Positions 44,909 through 53,594 of a stretch of 64,000 nt of DNA are shown here, one piece after another. The notes under the pieces are model-generated. The model had not been told where the DNA came from and did no database searches. It saw only the letters and a list, made by a program, of their open reading frames with translations. The translations under genes were made by a program, and so were the position numbers. This DNA is from Betaproteobacteria bacterium (GTDB lineage Bacteria; Pseudomonadota; Gammaproteobacteria; Burkholderiales; SG8-41). The stretch covers positions 36,188 to 100,187 of the forward strand of contig JAKFYK010000085.1 of NCBI GenBank assembly GCA_021730905.1. Reading direction: 5' to 3'. Numbering within the stretch: the stretch's first letter is position 1; each line of letters starts with the position of its first letter.

Positions 44909-45370
44909 ATGGAAATCAAATCAACGCTGAAAGTCGTCAACGTCTCTGCCATCAAAGGGGCCGAGGGTGTGATCCCCGAACAGAGCATGAGGCGCCTCAT
45001 CGGCTGTCCGGAAATTCCCACCGACCGGCTGCGCGTCGGGCACGCGACCTACACGCCGGGTTCGAAGGAAGAACTGCACTGGCATCCGATCGAGGCGTTC
45101 TATTACATCCTCTCTGGCCATGCGACCGTGCGAGACATCGAAGGCAAGGAGTACGACGTCAGCGCCGGATCGTTTCTGTATTGCCCGCCCGGCATCGCCG
45201 GCGCACATGAATGGGAAGTGAAAGAATCGCTGCAACTGCTCGCGATCCGCGCCTCCACCGAGTCGAACAAAAAACTGCAATTTACCGTCGATAAAAAAAC
45301 CAAGCGCTCGTATATCGATCTGGAAGAACTCGCCAAGCGCGATGCCATCAGCTTCAGTTCGCATTACTGA
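44909..45370 (+). CDS. Cupin-domain protein
   Basis: 153 residues, single cupin barrel. Motif 1 is HWHPIEAFYYILSG (two His and one Glu metal ligands); motif 2 is the region SAGSFLYCPPGIAGAHEWEV, with the His in GAHEW. A small metal-dependent dioxygenase, isomerase or binding protein is possible; the fold alone does not decide. ATG 44909 follows AAAGGAGAAAACC, the strongest ribosome binding site in the area. It lies between the aldolase terminator and the LigI-like gene. Confidence 0.85.
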   Translation: MEIKSTLKVVNVSAIKGAEGVIPEQSMRRLIGCPEIPTDRLRVGHATYTPGSKEELHWHPIEAFYYILSGHATVRDIEGKEYDVSAGSFLYCPPGIAGAHEWEVKESLQLLAIRASTESNKKLQFTVDKKTKRSYIDLEELAKRDAISFSSHY

Positions 45371-45390
45371 TTGGCTTGATGTCGAGCACA

Positions 45391-45417
45391 TAACTATTTT
45401 TTAAATGCATTTTTATG
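45391..45417 (+). repeat. AT-rich repeat, copy 7 (shortened C type), before the LigI-like gene
   Basis: TAACTATTTTTTAAATGCAT followed by TTTTATG, whose ATG (45415) is the start of the LigI-like gene. The TTTG core is reduced and the AAAGGA ribosome binding site of copies 4 and 6 is replaced by AAATGC. Confidence 0.65.
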
Positions 45418-46302
45418 CCAGACAGCATTGATACGGCCTACCCCGGCCCCGACCTCAATCCACGCAAGCCCTGCCACGCGATCCCCGAAGGCGTGATCGA
45501 CTGCCACTGTCACGTGTTCGACCAGTTCGACAAATATTCGCTAGCGACCAACCGCAGCTACACGCCCGCGCGCGCGACGCTGGAACAATATCTGGCGATG
45601 TGCAAAACGGTCGGCATCGCGCGCACGGTGCAGGTCAATGCCAGCACCTTTGGCATGGACAATTCGATCACGCTCGATCTCATCGCCAATTTGGGACAGG
45701 ACAAAGCGCGCGGCGTATGTGGCATCACGCCCGATACACCGAATGCCGAAGTGGAACGCCTGCACCAGGGCGGTTTTCGCGGCGTGCGGCTTTCCACCCA
45801 TGTCAAAGGCTACGGCGGCTTTGATGCGCTACCCGCGCTCGCCGCGAAAATAAAGCCTTTCGGCTGGCATGCGCAACTGCATGTCAGTAACAGCGCGGAA
45901 TTAGCCAGCATCGAATCGGACCTGATGCGTTGCCCCATACCCATCGTATTCGACCATCTCGGCTGCGCGCGCGGGGAAGAAGGCATAGCCGCGCCCGGGT
46001 TTCAGGCACTGTTGCGTATGTTGAAAAGCCACAATGACCGATGGGTAAAAATCTCAAGCTGGTATCGCCGCACCAAGGCCGCGCCGCCGGATTACGCCAA
46101 CATGAAGCCGCTGGCGCAGGCACTGGTCGCCACGCGCCCCGATCGCTGCGTGTGGGGCAGCAACTGGCCGCATCCGGTGTGGAACGGCGCTATGCCGAAC
46201 GATGGCGATCTGCTGGATTTGTTTTGTGATTGGGTGCCGGACGCAACGACACGACAACAGGTGCTGGTAAGCAATCCGGAAAAACTCTACGGATTCACAT
46301 AG
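45415..46302 (+). CDS. 2-pyrone-4,6-dicarboxylate lactonase-like amidohydrolase (LigI family)
   Basis: 295-residue TIM-barrel hydrolase of the LigI group. Features are DCHCHVFD (HxH metal pair), GFRGVRLSTHVKG, IVFDHLGCARG (metal and substrate His), and WGSNWPHPVW with the essential Asp/His end region. The best-known member hydrolyses 2-pyrone-4,6-dicarboxylate in protocatechuate and syringate catabolism; related enzymes act on other lactones. Its ATG follows repeat copy 7 without a clear ribosome binding site. A decayed copy of this C-terminus lies at 57.9 kb. Confidence 0.85.
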   Translation: MPDSIDTAYPGPDLNPRKPCHAIPEGVIDCHCHVFDQFDKYSLATNRSYTPARATLEQYLAMCKTVGIARTVQVNASTFGMDNSITLDLIANLGQDKARGVCGITPDTPNAEVERLHQGGFRGVRLSTHVKGYGGFDALPALAAKIKPFGWHAQLHVSNSAELASIESDLMRCPIPIVFDHLGCARGEEGIAAPGFQALLRMLKSHNDRWVKISSWYRRTKAAPPDYANMKPLAQALVATRPDRCVWGSNWPHPVWNGAMPNDGDLLDLFCDWVPDATTRQQVLVSNPEKLYGFT

Positions 46303-46394
46303 AAACGATGGATTGCCGAACAAGACCGGCCATTGCCCTGCACACAGCCCTGCGCTAACCTGTTGCACTGTGCAATACAAATAAAGGAAACAGC

Positions 46395-47249
46395 ATGGGC
46401 AAGCTGGACGGGCGTGTGGCTATTGTTACCGGCGCAAGCCGCGGGATCGGCGAGGAAATCGCGAAACTTTTTGCACAGGAAGGCGCCCGCATCGTTTGCG
46501 CAGCAAGAACGCTGAACGAAGGCGACCATCGCATGCTTACCGGGTCGCTGTCGGGCACGGTAAAAAAAATCAAGGACGCCGGCGGTCAGGCAATTGCCGT
46601 CACGGCTGACGTATCCAACGAGGCGGACTGCCAGAAATTGGTGAAGGCCGCCGAGGATGCATTCGGCGCGGTCGATATACTGGTCAACGATGCGGCGCTC
46701 ACGTACTACAAACCTATCGTGGATTACAACGTCAAGCACTGGGTCAAGGCATTCGCGGTCAACGTGCATGGCCCGTTCATGCTGTCGCAACTCGTATTGC
46801 CCGGCATGATCAAGCAGCGGCGCGGTTCCATCGTCAACATTTCATCCGGTGCGGCGATCGGGCCGGGCCGCACGCCATTCAAGGATGCCCGCCCCGCCAA
46901 TGGCGGCACCATGTACGGCGCCACCAAAGCGGCGCTGGAGCGTTTTACGCAGGGATTGGCACAGGAAGTTGCCACATACAATATCTCCGTCACGGCGGTA
47001 TCACCGTCGCAAGTGGTCCCGACGCCGGGCACCGTCTATCACAAGCTGGTAACCGGCATAGGCGATCCCAAAGGTGAACCGCCCTTGTTAATGGCAAAAG
47101 CAGCCTTAATACTGGCGAGCGAACCGGCCGACAAGATCAACGGCCGCGTGACCTACAGCCAGCAGATATTGAGCGAGTATGGCTTGCTCGACACTACCCC
47201 CACGGGACGTGGTGTGACGATCAAGGGATCCGGTTATTCGCAGATCTGA
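46395..47249 (+). CDS. Short-chain dehydrogenase/reductase
   Basis: 284-residue SDR with the nucleotide motif TGASRGIGEE at residues 12-21, DVSNEADC, VNDAALTYY (NNAG equivalent), ISSGAAIG with the catalytic Ser, and MYGATKAALERF with YxxxK. Its long insertion between the Ser and Tyr (GPGRTPFKDARPANGG) and C-terminal tail resemble HSDL2-like or citronellol-type SDRs. ATG 46395 follows AAAGGAAACAGC. It is the last plus-strand gene of the set. Confidence 0.88.
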   Translation: MGKLDGRVAIVTGASRGIGEEIAKLFAQEGARIVCAARTLNEGDHRMLTGSLSGTVKKIKDAGGQAIAVTADVSNEADCQKLVKAAEDAFGAVDILVNDAALTYYKPIVDYNVKHWVKAFAVNVHGPFMLSQLVLPGMIKQRRGSIVNISSGAAIGPGRTPFKDARPANGGTMYGATKAALERFTQGLAQEVATYNISVTAVSPSQVVPTPGTVYHKLVTGIGDPKGEPPLLMAKAALILASEPADKINGRVTYSQQILSEYGLLDTTPTGRGVTIKGSGYSQI

Positions 47250-47326
47250 GGTTGGCGACACCGGCCGCACACGCAGAACAGATTGGGTCTGCGGATTTCA
47301 TTTGAAGCAGCGCACGGACCTTTTTG

Positions 47327-49438
47327 TCAGACGCCGCTCAGCACTACCAGCGCGTCCGCTGCAACAACGCCCCGACCTTTCGCCCGCACGAACAGCGGAT
47401 TGACGTCTATCTCGGCGATGCGATCGCGATGATCGTGGATGAGCCATGACAAGCGCACCAGCACGTCGACTACCGCATCAACGTCCGCCGGCAGAGCGCC
47501 ACGATAACCTTCCAGAATCTTCGCGCCCTTTAGTTCCGCAAGCATGTCGCGTGCGTCGGCCGGAGTAACCGGCGCGAATCGATGCGCGACATCGTGCAGC
47601 ACTTCGGTGAGCACGCCACCCAGTCCCACCATCACATAGGGGCCGAAGTACTGATCGTTTACCGCACCGACGATCATCTCGACGCCGGAGGCCATTTCCT
47701 GCACCGAGATGCCGTCGATGCGGGCGCTGGGTGTGTGCTTCTTGCCGCCGTTGACCACGGCCTGCGCTGCGGCCTTGAGCTCGTCCAGCGATTTCACGTT
47801 GAGGCGTACTGCGTCCGCTTCGGTCTTGTGCGGAATATCGGGCGAGGCGAGTTTGACCGCCACCGGGAACGACACTGGCGCATCTTTCAGCGCGAGGATA
47901 GCGTCTAGCGACAGCAGCACTTCCTTCGTCGCCGGTATGCCGTAGCGCGCGAGACATTGTTTCGATACATGCTCGGCCAGCGCGCCGCTTCCCGAAAGTT
48001 CCAACGTCTGCTTCGCGATGGGCCGTTGCACCGGCGTCTGCCCGCACTCCAGCAGGCGCTTGCGCTTCATTGCAAAGTCGGTGAACAGGCCCACTGCGCG
48101 GCCCGCTTCGGCAGCGAAGCTGGGGCAATATATGCCGTTCTTTTCCAGCTCGCGCTTGATATCGAGATCGAGCCCGGGCACCGGCGACCAGCCGACGATG
48201 ATGGGTTTGTCGGTGCGCTTGGCGATATTCAGAAAATTCGGCAGCCATTCCTTGAGCGCCGGGCCGCCCGCGCTGCGCACATGCAGCATGTCCCAGTTGG
48301 GTTCATTGACGATAATCTCCAGCACGGTGTGCTGCTTGCCGTACACCGGCGTGGTGTCGATGGGGTTGCCTATGGAGCCGTACTCGGCAACCACAGCCTT
48401 CAGCTTCTCCGCAGTTTCGGGCGTGGGCAGTGGCAGCTGCAAACCATTGCGTTCATAAGCCTCGGCCACCATCACGCCCCAGCCACCGGAGCCGGTGAGC
48501 ACACCGATGTTGCGGCCTCTGGGATAACGCCCGCCGAGCACGAGCTTGGCGACATCCGCCATTTCGTGCAGGTCAGTCACTTCGATGAAGCCGCCTTCCT
48601 TGAATGTGGCTTTGAACAGCGTGTAGTCCGCCGTGAGCTTGCCAGTATGCGAGCCCGCTGCCCGACGGCCTGCACCGCTGTTGCCCACTTTAAGCAGGAT
48701 GATGGGTTTGCCCAGTTGCAGGGCACGCTGGCCCAATTCGCGCAGACGCTTGCCTTCGAGACTGGATTCCAGATAAGCGAGTATCAGCTGCACATCATCC
48801 TGCCCCAGCAGGGTGTGGGTAAAGTCAAAGAAATCCAGATCGGCCTCGTTGCCGCACGACACGATGTAGCGGGTATCGACGCCGCGCGCATGCGCGTGCG
48901 CCATCATGCTGAGTCCTACGCCGCCGCTTTGCGAAACCACCGCGACGGGGCCCGGCTCCAGGCTCTTGTCGTAGAGCGCGCCGCCGAATGCGCAGAAGGC
49001 GCGCGTGGCGATGTTGGCTACGCCTATGCAGTTGGGACCCACCACGCGCACGCCGCTTTGCTTGATGGCCGCGTCAAGTTCGCGCTGCGCGGCTTCGCCC
49101 AGCTTGCCGGTTTCGGCAAAACCGCCAGCGAGCACCACCGCGAACGGAATGCCCGCTTCACCGCAATCGAGCAGCGCCTGCGGCACTTGCGCGGCGGACA
49201 CCGCCACCAGCGCCACGTCGCACTTTTCCGGGATCGCCTGCGCATTCGGGTAGGCTTTGACGCCCTGCACTTCCTCGCGCCTCGGATTGACCGGAAAGAG
49301 TTTTCCGGCGTAGCCCACTTCCAGCATCAAACGCAGCGGCTGGCCGCTGATGGAAGTGGTATTGGTCGATGCTCCGATGATGGCGATGGAGGAGGGCGTG
49401 AGCAGTTTGGTGAGATTGACGGGGGCGCGAGTGGTCAT
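47327..49438 (-). CDS. ADP-forming acyl-CoA synthetase (acetate-CoA ligase type)
   Basis: 703-residue fused alpha-beta enzyme that forms an acyl-CoA with ATP to ADP. Order: CoA-binding domain (SSIAIIGAST, GPNCIGVAN), succinyl-CoA-ligase-like domain (VSQSGGVGLSMM, phospho-His region GSHTGKLTADY), then an ATP-grasp domain (VAVKLASPDIPHKTEADAVRL, MVGLGGVLTEVL, and DVNPLF). The substrate could be an acid feeding the neighbouring dehydrogenases. ATG 49438 begins MTTRAPVNL. It lies 81 bp after the carboxyltransferase gene on the same strand. Confidence 0.9.
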   Translation of the reverse strand: MTTRAPVNLTKLLTPSSIAIIGASTNTTSISGQPLRLMLEVGYAGKLFPVNPRREEVQGVKAYPNAQAIPEKCDVALVAVSAAQVPQALLDCGEAGIPFAVVLAGGFAETGKLGEAAQRELDAAIKQSGVRVVGPNCIGVANIATRAFCAFGGALYDKSLEPGPVAVVSQSGGVGLSMMAHAHARGVDTRYIVSCGNEADLDFFDFTHTLLGQDDVQLILAYLESSLEGKRLRELGQRALQLGKPIILLKVGNSGAGRRAAGSHTGKLTADYTLFKATFKEGGFIEVTDLHEMADVAKLVLGGRYPRGRNIGVLTGSGGWGVMVAEAYERNGLQLPLPTPETAEKLKAVVAEYGSIGNPIDTTPVYGKQHTVLEIIVNEPNWDMLHVRSAGGPALKEWLPNFLNIAKRTDKPIIVGWSPVPGLDLDIKRELEKNGIYCPSFAAEAGRAVGLFTDFAMKRKRLLECGQTPVQRPIAKQTLELSGSGALAEHVSKQCLARYGIPATKEVLLSLDAILALKDAPVSFPVAVKLASPDIPHKTEADAVRLNVKSLDELKAAAQAVVNGGKKHTPSARIDGISVQEMASGVEMIVGAVNDQYFGPYVMVGLGGVLTEVLHDVAHRFAPVTPADARDMLAELKGAKILEGYRGALPADVDAVVDVLVRLSWLIHDHRDRIAEIDVNPLFVRAKGRGVVAADALVVLSGV

Positions 49439-49519
49439 TTTTTTTCGATGTCGTGCCCGCCTGCGCGGGAACGACAGCAGTGGTGTTGATGCGTTGTGGA
49501 GATCAGTTGAATTTATACA

Positions 49520-51079
49520 TTAAGGCCGCATCGTAAACGACGCGCGCCCCGGCGTCAGCAAAGGTTCCGCCAAGTGAACAAATTCGCACAACAATTTGCG
49601 TGTATCGCGTGGATCGATGATTTCCTCGACCCAGAACGTTTCGGCGGAACGGAACGGCGAGCGCAGACGGTTGAGACGTTCCTCGATTTCGGCGAGTTTC
49701 GCCTGTGGATCGGGAGCGGCGTCAATGTCGGCGCGATACGCGGCTTCTATGCCGCCTTCCAGTGGTAGCGAGCCCCAGTGGCCCGAAGGCCAGGCATAAC
49801 GCAGTGCCAAGCGTCCCGGCGGCTGATGCAGCGCGCCAGCCACGCCAAATACATTGCGCACGATGATCGAGCACCACGGCACCGTGCATTGATCGAGCGC
49901 GGCCATCGCGCGCACGCCGGCGCGTATGGTTGCGGTTTTTTCCGCCTCCAGGCCGACCAGAAATCCTGGACAATCCACGAGATGCACCACCGGCAGGTGA
50001 AACGTTTGCGCCAGATCGACGAAGCGTATGATCTTGGCGCACGCATCCGCCGTCCACGCACCGGCATAGTGATAGGGGTCACCTGCCATCAGCGCAACGG
50101 AACGGCCATCGATACGCGCCAAGCCGGTGATGATGGAGCGGCCAAACATTTGGCCCATCTCGAAAAAGCTGTCGTGATCCACCAGCGTTTCGATGATCGT
50201 GCGCATCTTGTAAACGCGGCGGCGGTCTTTGGGAATCACCTTGAGCAGCGCTTCGTCGCGACGGTTGGAACTTTCCGCACACGCAACCACCGGCGGCGTG
50301 GCATAAATCGATGACGGCAGGTACGACAGAAAGCGCCGCGAGCAGGCGAAGGCTTCTGCTTCAGTATCCACCGCATGATCCACTGCGCCAGCCCTCGTCT
50401 GGATTTCCCAGCCGCCGAGTTCCTGCTTGGTGAGCTTCTGGCCGATGCGCTCTACCACCGGCGGGCCTGCTACGAACATCGCAGACGTGGTCTTGGTCAT
50501 CACCGAATAGTGGCTGGCAGCGAGCCGCGCCGCGCCCAGTCCGGCAACCGAACCCAGCCCCAGCGCCACCACTGGCACCGTGCCCAGATTCACCGACGCC
50601 CAGTGATATCCGGCCGTACCCGCGACGCGCCCCGGCAGATTGGCGCGCCCGGTGGTCTCGATAGTCTTCACCGAGCCGCCGCCGCCCGAGCCTTCGATGA
50701 TGCGAATGATCGGCAGGCGAAACTCGTTCGCCATCTGCTCTGCCATCACGGTTTTTTCCTTGATGGTGGCATCCGCCGAACCGCCGCGCACTGTGAAATC
50801 GTCACCGCACACCACTACCGGCCGACCGGCTATCATGCCGCGTCCGAAGACGCAGTTGGCCGCCTGCAATCCGGTGAGATTGCCGGCATCGTCGTAGCTC
50901 GCTTTGCCGGCAATGCCCCCCACTTCGTGAAAGCTGCCCGCATCCAGCACGCCTTCAATCCGTTCGCGTACCGTGAGCCGCCCGCCGTCGTGCTGGCGTT
51001 TCACCTTGTCGGGGCCGCCCATCTGCCGCGCAAACGCCTCGCGCGCGCGCAATTCATCGAGCTCTGACTGCCAGCTCAT
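49520..51079 (-). CDS. Acyl-CoA carboxylase carboxyltransferase subunit
   Basis: 519 residues with both halves of the crotonase-fold carboxyltransferase: an N-terminal part (RLTVRERIEGVLDAGSFHEVG, EGSGGGGSVKTIETTGR) and a C-terminal part (LVDCPGFLVGLEAEKTATI). This matches the beta-subunit of propionyl-, methylcrotonyl- or geranyl-CoA carboxylases. There is no biotin carboxylase or BCCP gene in the window, so it must use one elsewhere or act differently. ATG 51079 begins MSWQSELDELRAREAF. It lies between the FadB/FadJ gene and the acyl-CoA synthetase gene, all on the minus strand. Confidence 0.88.
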   Translation of the reverse strand: MSWQSELDELRAREAFARQMGGPDKVKRQHDGGRLTVRERIEGVLDAGSFHEVGGIAGKASYDDAGNLTGLQAANCVFGRGMIAGRPVVVCGDDFTVRGGSADATIKEKTVMAEQMANEFRLPIIRIIEGSGGGGSVKTIETTGRANLPGRVAGTAGYHWASVNLGTVPVVALGLGSVAGLGAARLAASHYSVMTKTTSAMFVAGPPVVERIGQKLTKQELGGWEIQTRAGAVDHAVDTEAEAFACSRRFLSYLPSSIYATPPVVACAESSNRRDEALLKVIPKDRRRVYKMRTIIETLVDHDSFFEMGQMFGRSIITGLARIDGRSVALMAGDPYHYAGAWTADACAKIIRFVDLAQTFHLPVVHLVDCPGFLVGLEAEKTATIRAGVRAMAALDQCTVPWCSIIVRNVFGVAGALHQPPGRLALRYAWPSGHWGSLPLEGGIEAAYRADIDAAPDPQAKLAEIEERLNRLRSPFRSAETFWVEEIIDPRDTRKLLCEFVHLAEPLLTPGRASFTMRP

Positions 51080-51170
51080 GGTTTTGTCTCTTCTTCCCTG
51101 AAAGTAATAACGTGCTGCCGTTATTGCGGGGCGCGGGCCTTAATAAAACCCACGCGCAGCAGCCTTTTGC

Positions 51171-53285
51171 TCAACCTATCATGACGATTTCCGTGAACTT
51201 GCCGCCCTTGTCCGCGATTTCTTTTAGTAACGCTGACGGCTTCCAGCGCGCACCCAGTTCGTTGTGCCAACGCTCGATCTGTTCGCAAATGGCTTTCGAC
51301 CCGATAGTGTCTGCCCAGAACATCAGCCCGCCGCGATAACGCGGGAAGCCAAAGCCGTACAGCCACATCACATCGATGTCGCTGGCGCGGCGCGCTTTCT
51401 TCTCCTCGAGAATCTTGCAGGCTTCGTTGACGGAAGCGAATAGCAGCCGCCGCAGAATTTCTTCTTCGGTGAAGCTGCGCTGCCTGATGCCCAGACTTGA
51501 AGTGACATCCTTGATGACCTGCGCCACGATCGGATCCGAATGCGGCGTGCGGTCGCCCTTTTCGTAGCGGTACCAGCCCGCGCCGGTCTTTTGACCAAAG
51601 CGGCCCAGTTCACACAATCTGTCGGCAATCGGATTCATGCGGAAGTTCGGATCTTCCGCGGCACGGCGTTTACGCACCGCATAGCCGATGTCGAGGCCCG
51701 CGAGATCGCCCACCGCGAACGGGCCCATCGGGTAACCGAAACCGGTGAGCACCTTGTCCACCTGCTCGGGCAGTGCACCGTCTTCCAGCAGGATGCTTGC
51801 CTCCGCGGTGAACGGCGCGCGGCTGCGGTTGGCGACGAAGCCGTCGGTATTGCCGGCCCAGGCGCTGACTTTGCCAATCTGCTTGCCCAGTTGCATGGCC
51901 GTGGCTATCGTCGCGGGCGAACTTTTTGAGCCTTCAACGATTTCCAGCAACTTCATCACATTGGCCGGGCTGAAGAAATGCGCCCCTGCGACATCGCCGA
52001 TGCGTACAACACCTTCGCCGATTTTGTCGATGTCGATGGTGGAGGTGTTGGACAGCAGCAGCGCGCCGGGCTTCATCACCGCGTCGAGCTTTTTGAACAC
52101 CTGTTGCTTGACGCCGAGTTCCTCAAACACCGCTTCAATCACCACATCGGCCTGCCCGATATCTTGATAGTTGAGCACCGGTTCGATCAGCTTCAGCCGC
52201 TGGTCCATCTGCGCTTGGGTGATGCTGCCGCGTTTGACCGCAACGGCATAGTTGTCGGTCACACGCTTCAGGCCGCGGTCGAGCGCTTCCTGTGTCGCAT
52301 CGAGAATTTTTACCGGCACGCCGAAATCCGCAAAGCTCATGGCAATGCCGCCGCCCATGGTACCCGCACCGATCACTGCACCTTTCTCTATTCGTTTTGG
52401 CTTCGCGCCCGCCGCAAGCTCCGGCAAGCGGCCTGCCTGCCGCTCGGAGAAAAAGGCATAACGCAGCGCCTTGGCTGCGTCGGAATTCTCCAGCGGTGCG
52501 AACAGTTCGCGCTCGCGCAGGATGCCCTGCTCGAAGGGCAGCGTCACCGCTGCTTCCACTGCGTTGATGCAGGCGAACGGTGCAGGTTGTCCCTTGGCCT
52601 TACGTTCGATGCTCTTGCGCATGGCGTCGAACATGCCAGGGTCGTTCCGGTACTCGTCGAATTTGGTCGTCATCTTGCTGACGGTGGGCATGGGCCGTTT
52701 GTCGGCGATGTTCCTGGCAAACTGAATCGCTTCCACGCGCAAATCTGCCTTGTCGTCGATCAGCGCATCGAGAATGCCATAGCCTTTTGCTTCCTCCGCG
52801 GGAACGTGACGCCCGCTCACGATCATGTCGAGCGCGATCTTCGGCCCCACCAGGCGCGGCAAGCGTTGTGTGCCAGCGCCGCCGGGAAGTATGCCGATCA
52901 GCACTTCGGGCAAGCCGACTTTGGTCGCGCGTTTGGCGATGCGATAGTGGCACGCCATCGCAGTCTCGAGCCCGCCGCCGAGCGCAAAACCGTGGATCGC
53001 CGCCACGATCGGCTTTGCACTTTTTTCAAGTATGTCGACGGGGCGTTCACCGACGGGAAGACGCTTCGCGCCCTTGCCAAACTGGCGTATGTCCGCGCCC
53101 GCGATAAAGCTGCGACCGGCGCCCATCAGCACCATGGCCTTTACCGATGCATCATGGTTGCCGTTGGCGACGCACTCCAATATGCCTTCCGGCACACCAG
53201 GGCTCATCGCGTTTACCGGCGGATTGTCCACCGTGATAACGCCTATGCCCTCTTCCACTTCAAACCGTACCAGTGATCCGCTCAT
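51171..53285 (-). CDS. Bifunctional enoyl-CoA hydratase / 3-hydroxyacyl-CoA dehydrogenase (FadB/FadJ type)
   Basis: Second and third steps of beta-oxidation; 704 residues. N-terminal crotonase domain: AGADIRQF (oxyanion), both catalytic Glu positions in GGGLETAMACHYRIA and GLPEVLIGILPGGAGTQRL. The dehydrogenase starts at about 295 with GAVIGAGTMGGGIAMSFAD (NAD site) and has HFFSPANVMKLLEIV with the catalytic His, then two C-terminal dimerisation repeats. There is no thiolase (FadA/PimB) in the window. It is divergent from the PimC-like gene across a 309 bp gap holding a pseudogene fragment. Confidence 0.92.
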   Translation of the reverse strand: MSGSLVRFEVEEGIGVITVDNPPVNAMSPGVPEGILECVANGNHDASVKAMVLMGAGRSFIAGADIRQFGKGAKRLPVGERPVDILEKSAKPIVAAIHGFALGGGLETAMACHYRIAKRATKVGLPEVLIGILPGGAGTQRLPRLVGPKIALDMIVSGRHVPAEEAKGYGILDALIDDKADLRVEAIQFARNIADKRPMPTVSKMTTKFDEYRNDPGMFDAMRKSIERKAKGQPAPFACINAVEAAVTLPFEQGILRERELFAPLENSDAAKALRYAFFSERQAGRLPELAAGAKPKRIEKGAVIGAGTMGGGIAMSFADFGVPVKILDATQEALDRGLKRVTDNYAVAVKRGSITQAQMDQRLKLIEPVLNYQDIGQADVVIEAVFEELGVKQQVFKKLDAVMKPGALLLSNTSTIDIDKIGEGVVRIGDVAGAHFFSPANVMKLLEIVEGSKSSPATIATAMQLGKQIGKVSAWAGNTDGFVANRSRAPFTAEASILLEDGALPEQVDKVLTGFGYPMGPFAVGDLAGLDIGYAVRKRRAAEDPNFRMNPIADRLCELGRFGQKTGAGWYRYEKGDRTPHSDPIVAQVIKDVTSSLGIRQRSFTEEEILRRLLFASVNEACKILEEKKARRASDIDVMWLYGFGFPRYRGGLMFWADTIGSKAICEQIERWHNELGARWKPSALLKEIADKGGKFTEIVMIG

Positions 53286-53410
53286 AATGCCTCCCGCCTC
53301 GTTTGCTGTTGCGCTACTTTAGCATCGCGCGGCTCTATCGTAGGAAGCGGTGTTGGCTGCACAAAATCGAAAGCCTGCACATGCACAGTCTTTTTTAGCC
53401 AACCCGATAA

Positions 53411-53517
53411 CTGAAAACATCGTCGACAAGCAGACATTGTGGTTTTGTCACTGACGCCTTTCCGGGTAACATTGAATAGTCGTCGCAGCGCCGTCACATC
53501 TCTGCGGCAGAGAATAA
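53411..53517 (+). pseudogene. Decayed 3' fragment of a yheT-type hydrolase gene
   Basis: Within a 309 bp gap, about 107 bases resemble the last codons of the hydrolase gene at 60270-61280. Over 53458-53488 and 61220-61250, 27 of 31 bases match by my alignment. The frame contains stops (TGA, TAA), and it ends in TAA at 53515-53517, directly followed by a repeat as in the intact gene. No start or body of a gene is seen, so it is a relic of a duplication or an older insertion. Confidence 0.6.
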
Positions 53518-53520
53518 GTT

Positions 53521-53550
53521 GCAAGTATTTGTTTTTAAAATCTTTTAATG
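53521..53550 (+). repeat. AT-rich repeat, copy 8 (G type), after the yheT fragment
   Basis: GCAAGTATTTGTTTTTAAAA followed by TCTTTTAATG. It follows the stop of the yheT-like relic and lies 45 bases before the TTG start of the PimC-like gene. The ATG it ends with opens a frame different from that gene, so here the element is not the immediate leader of an intact start codon. Confidence 0.75.
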
Positions 53551-53594
53551 AACCTCCGTTATCTGAATGACATCCTAAAAACTGGAGAATCACC

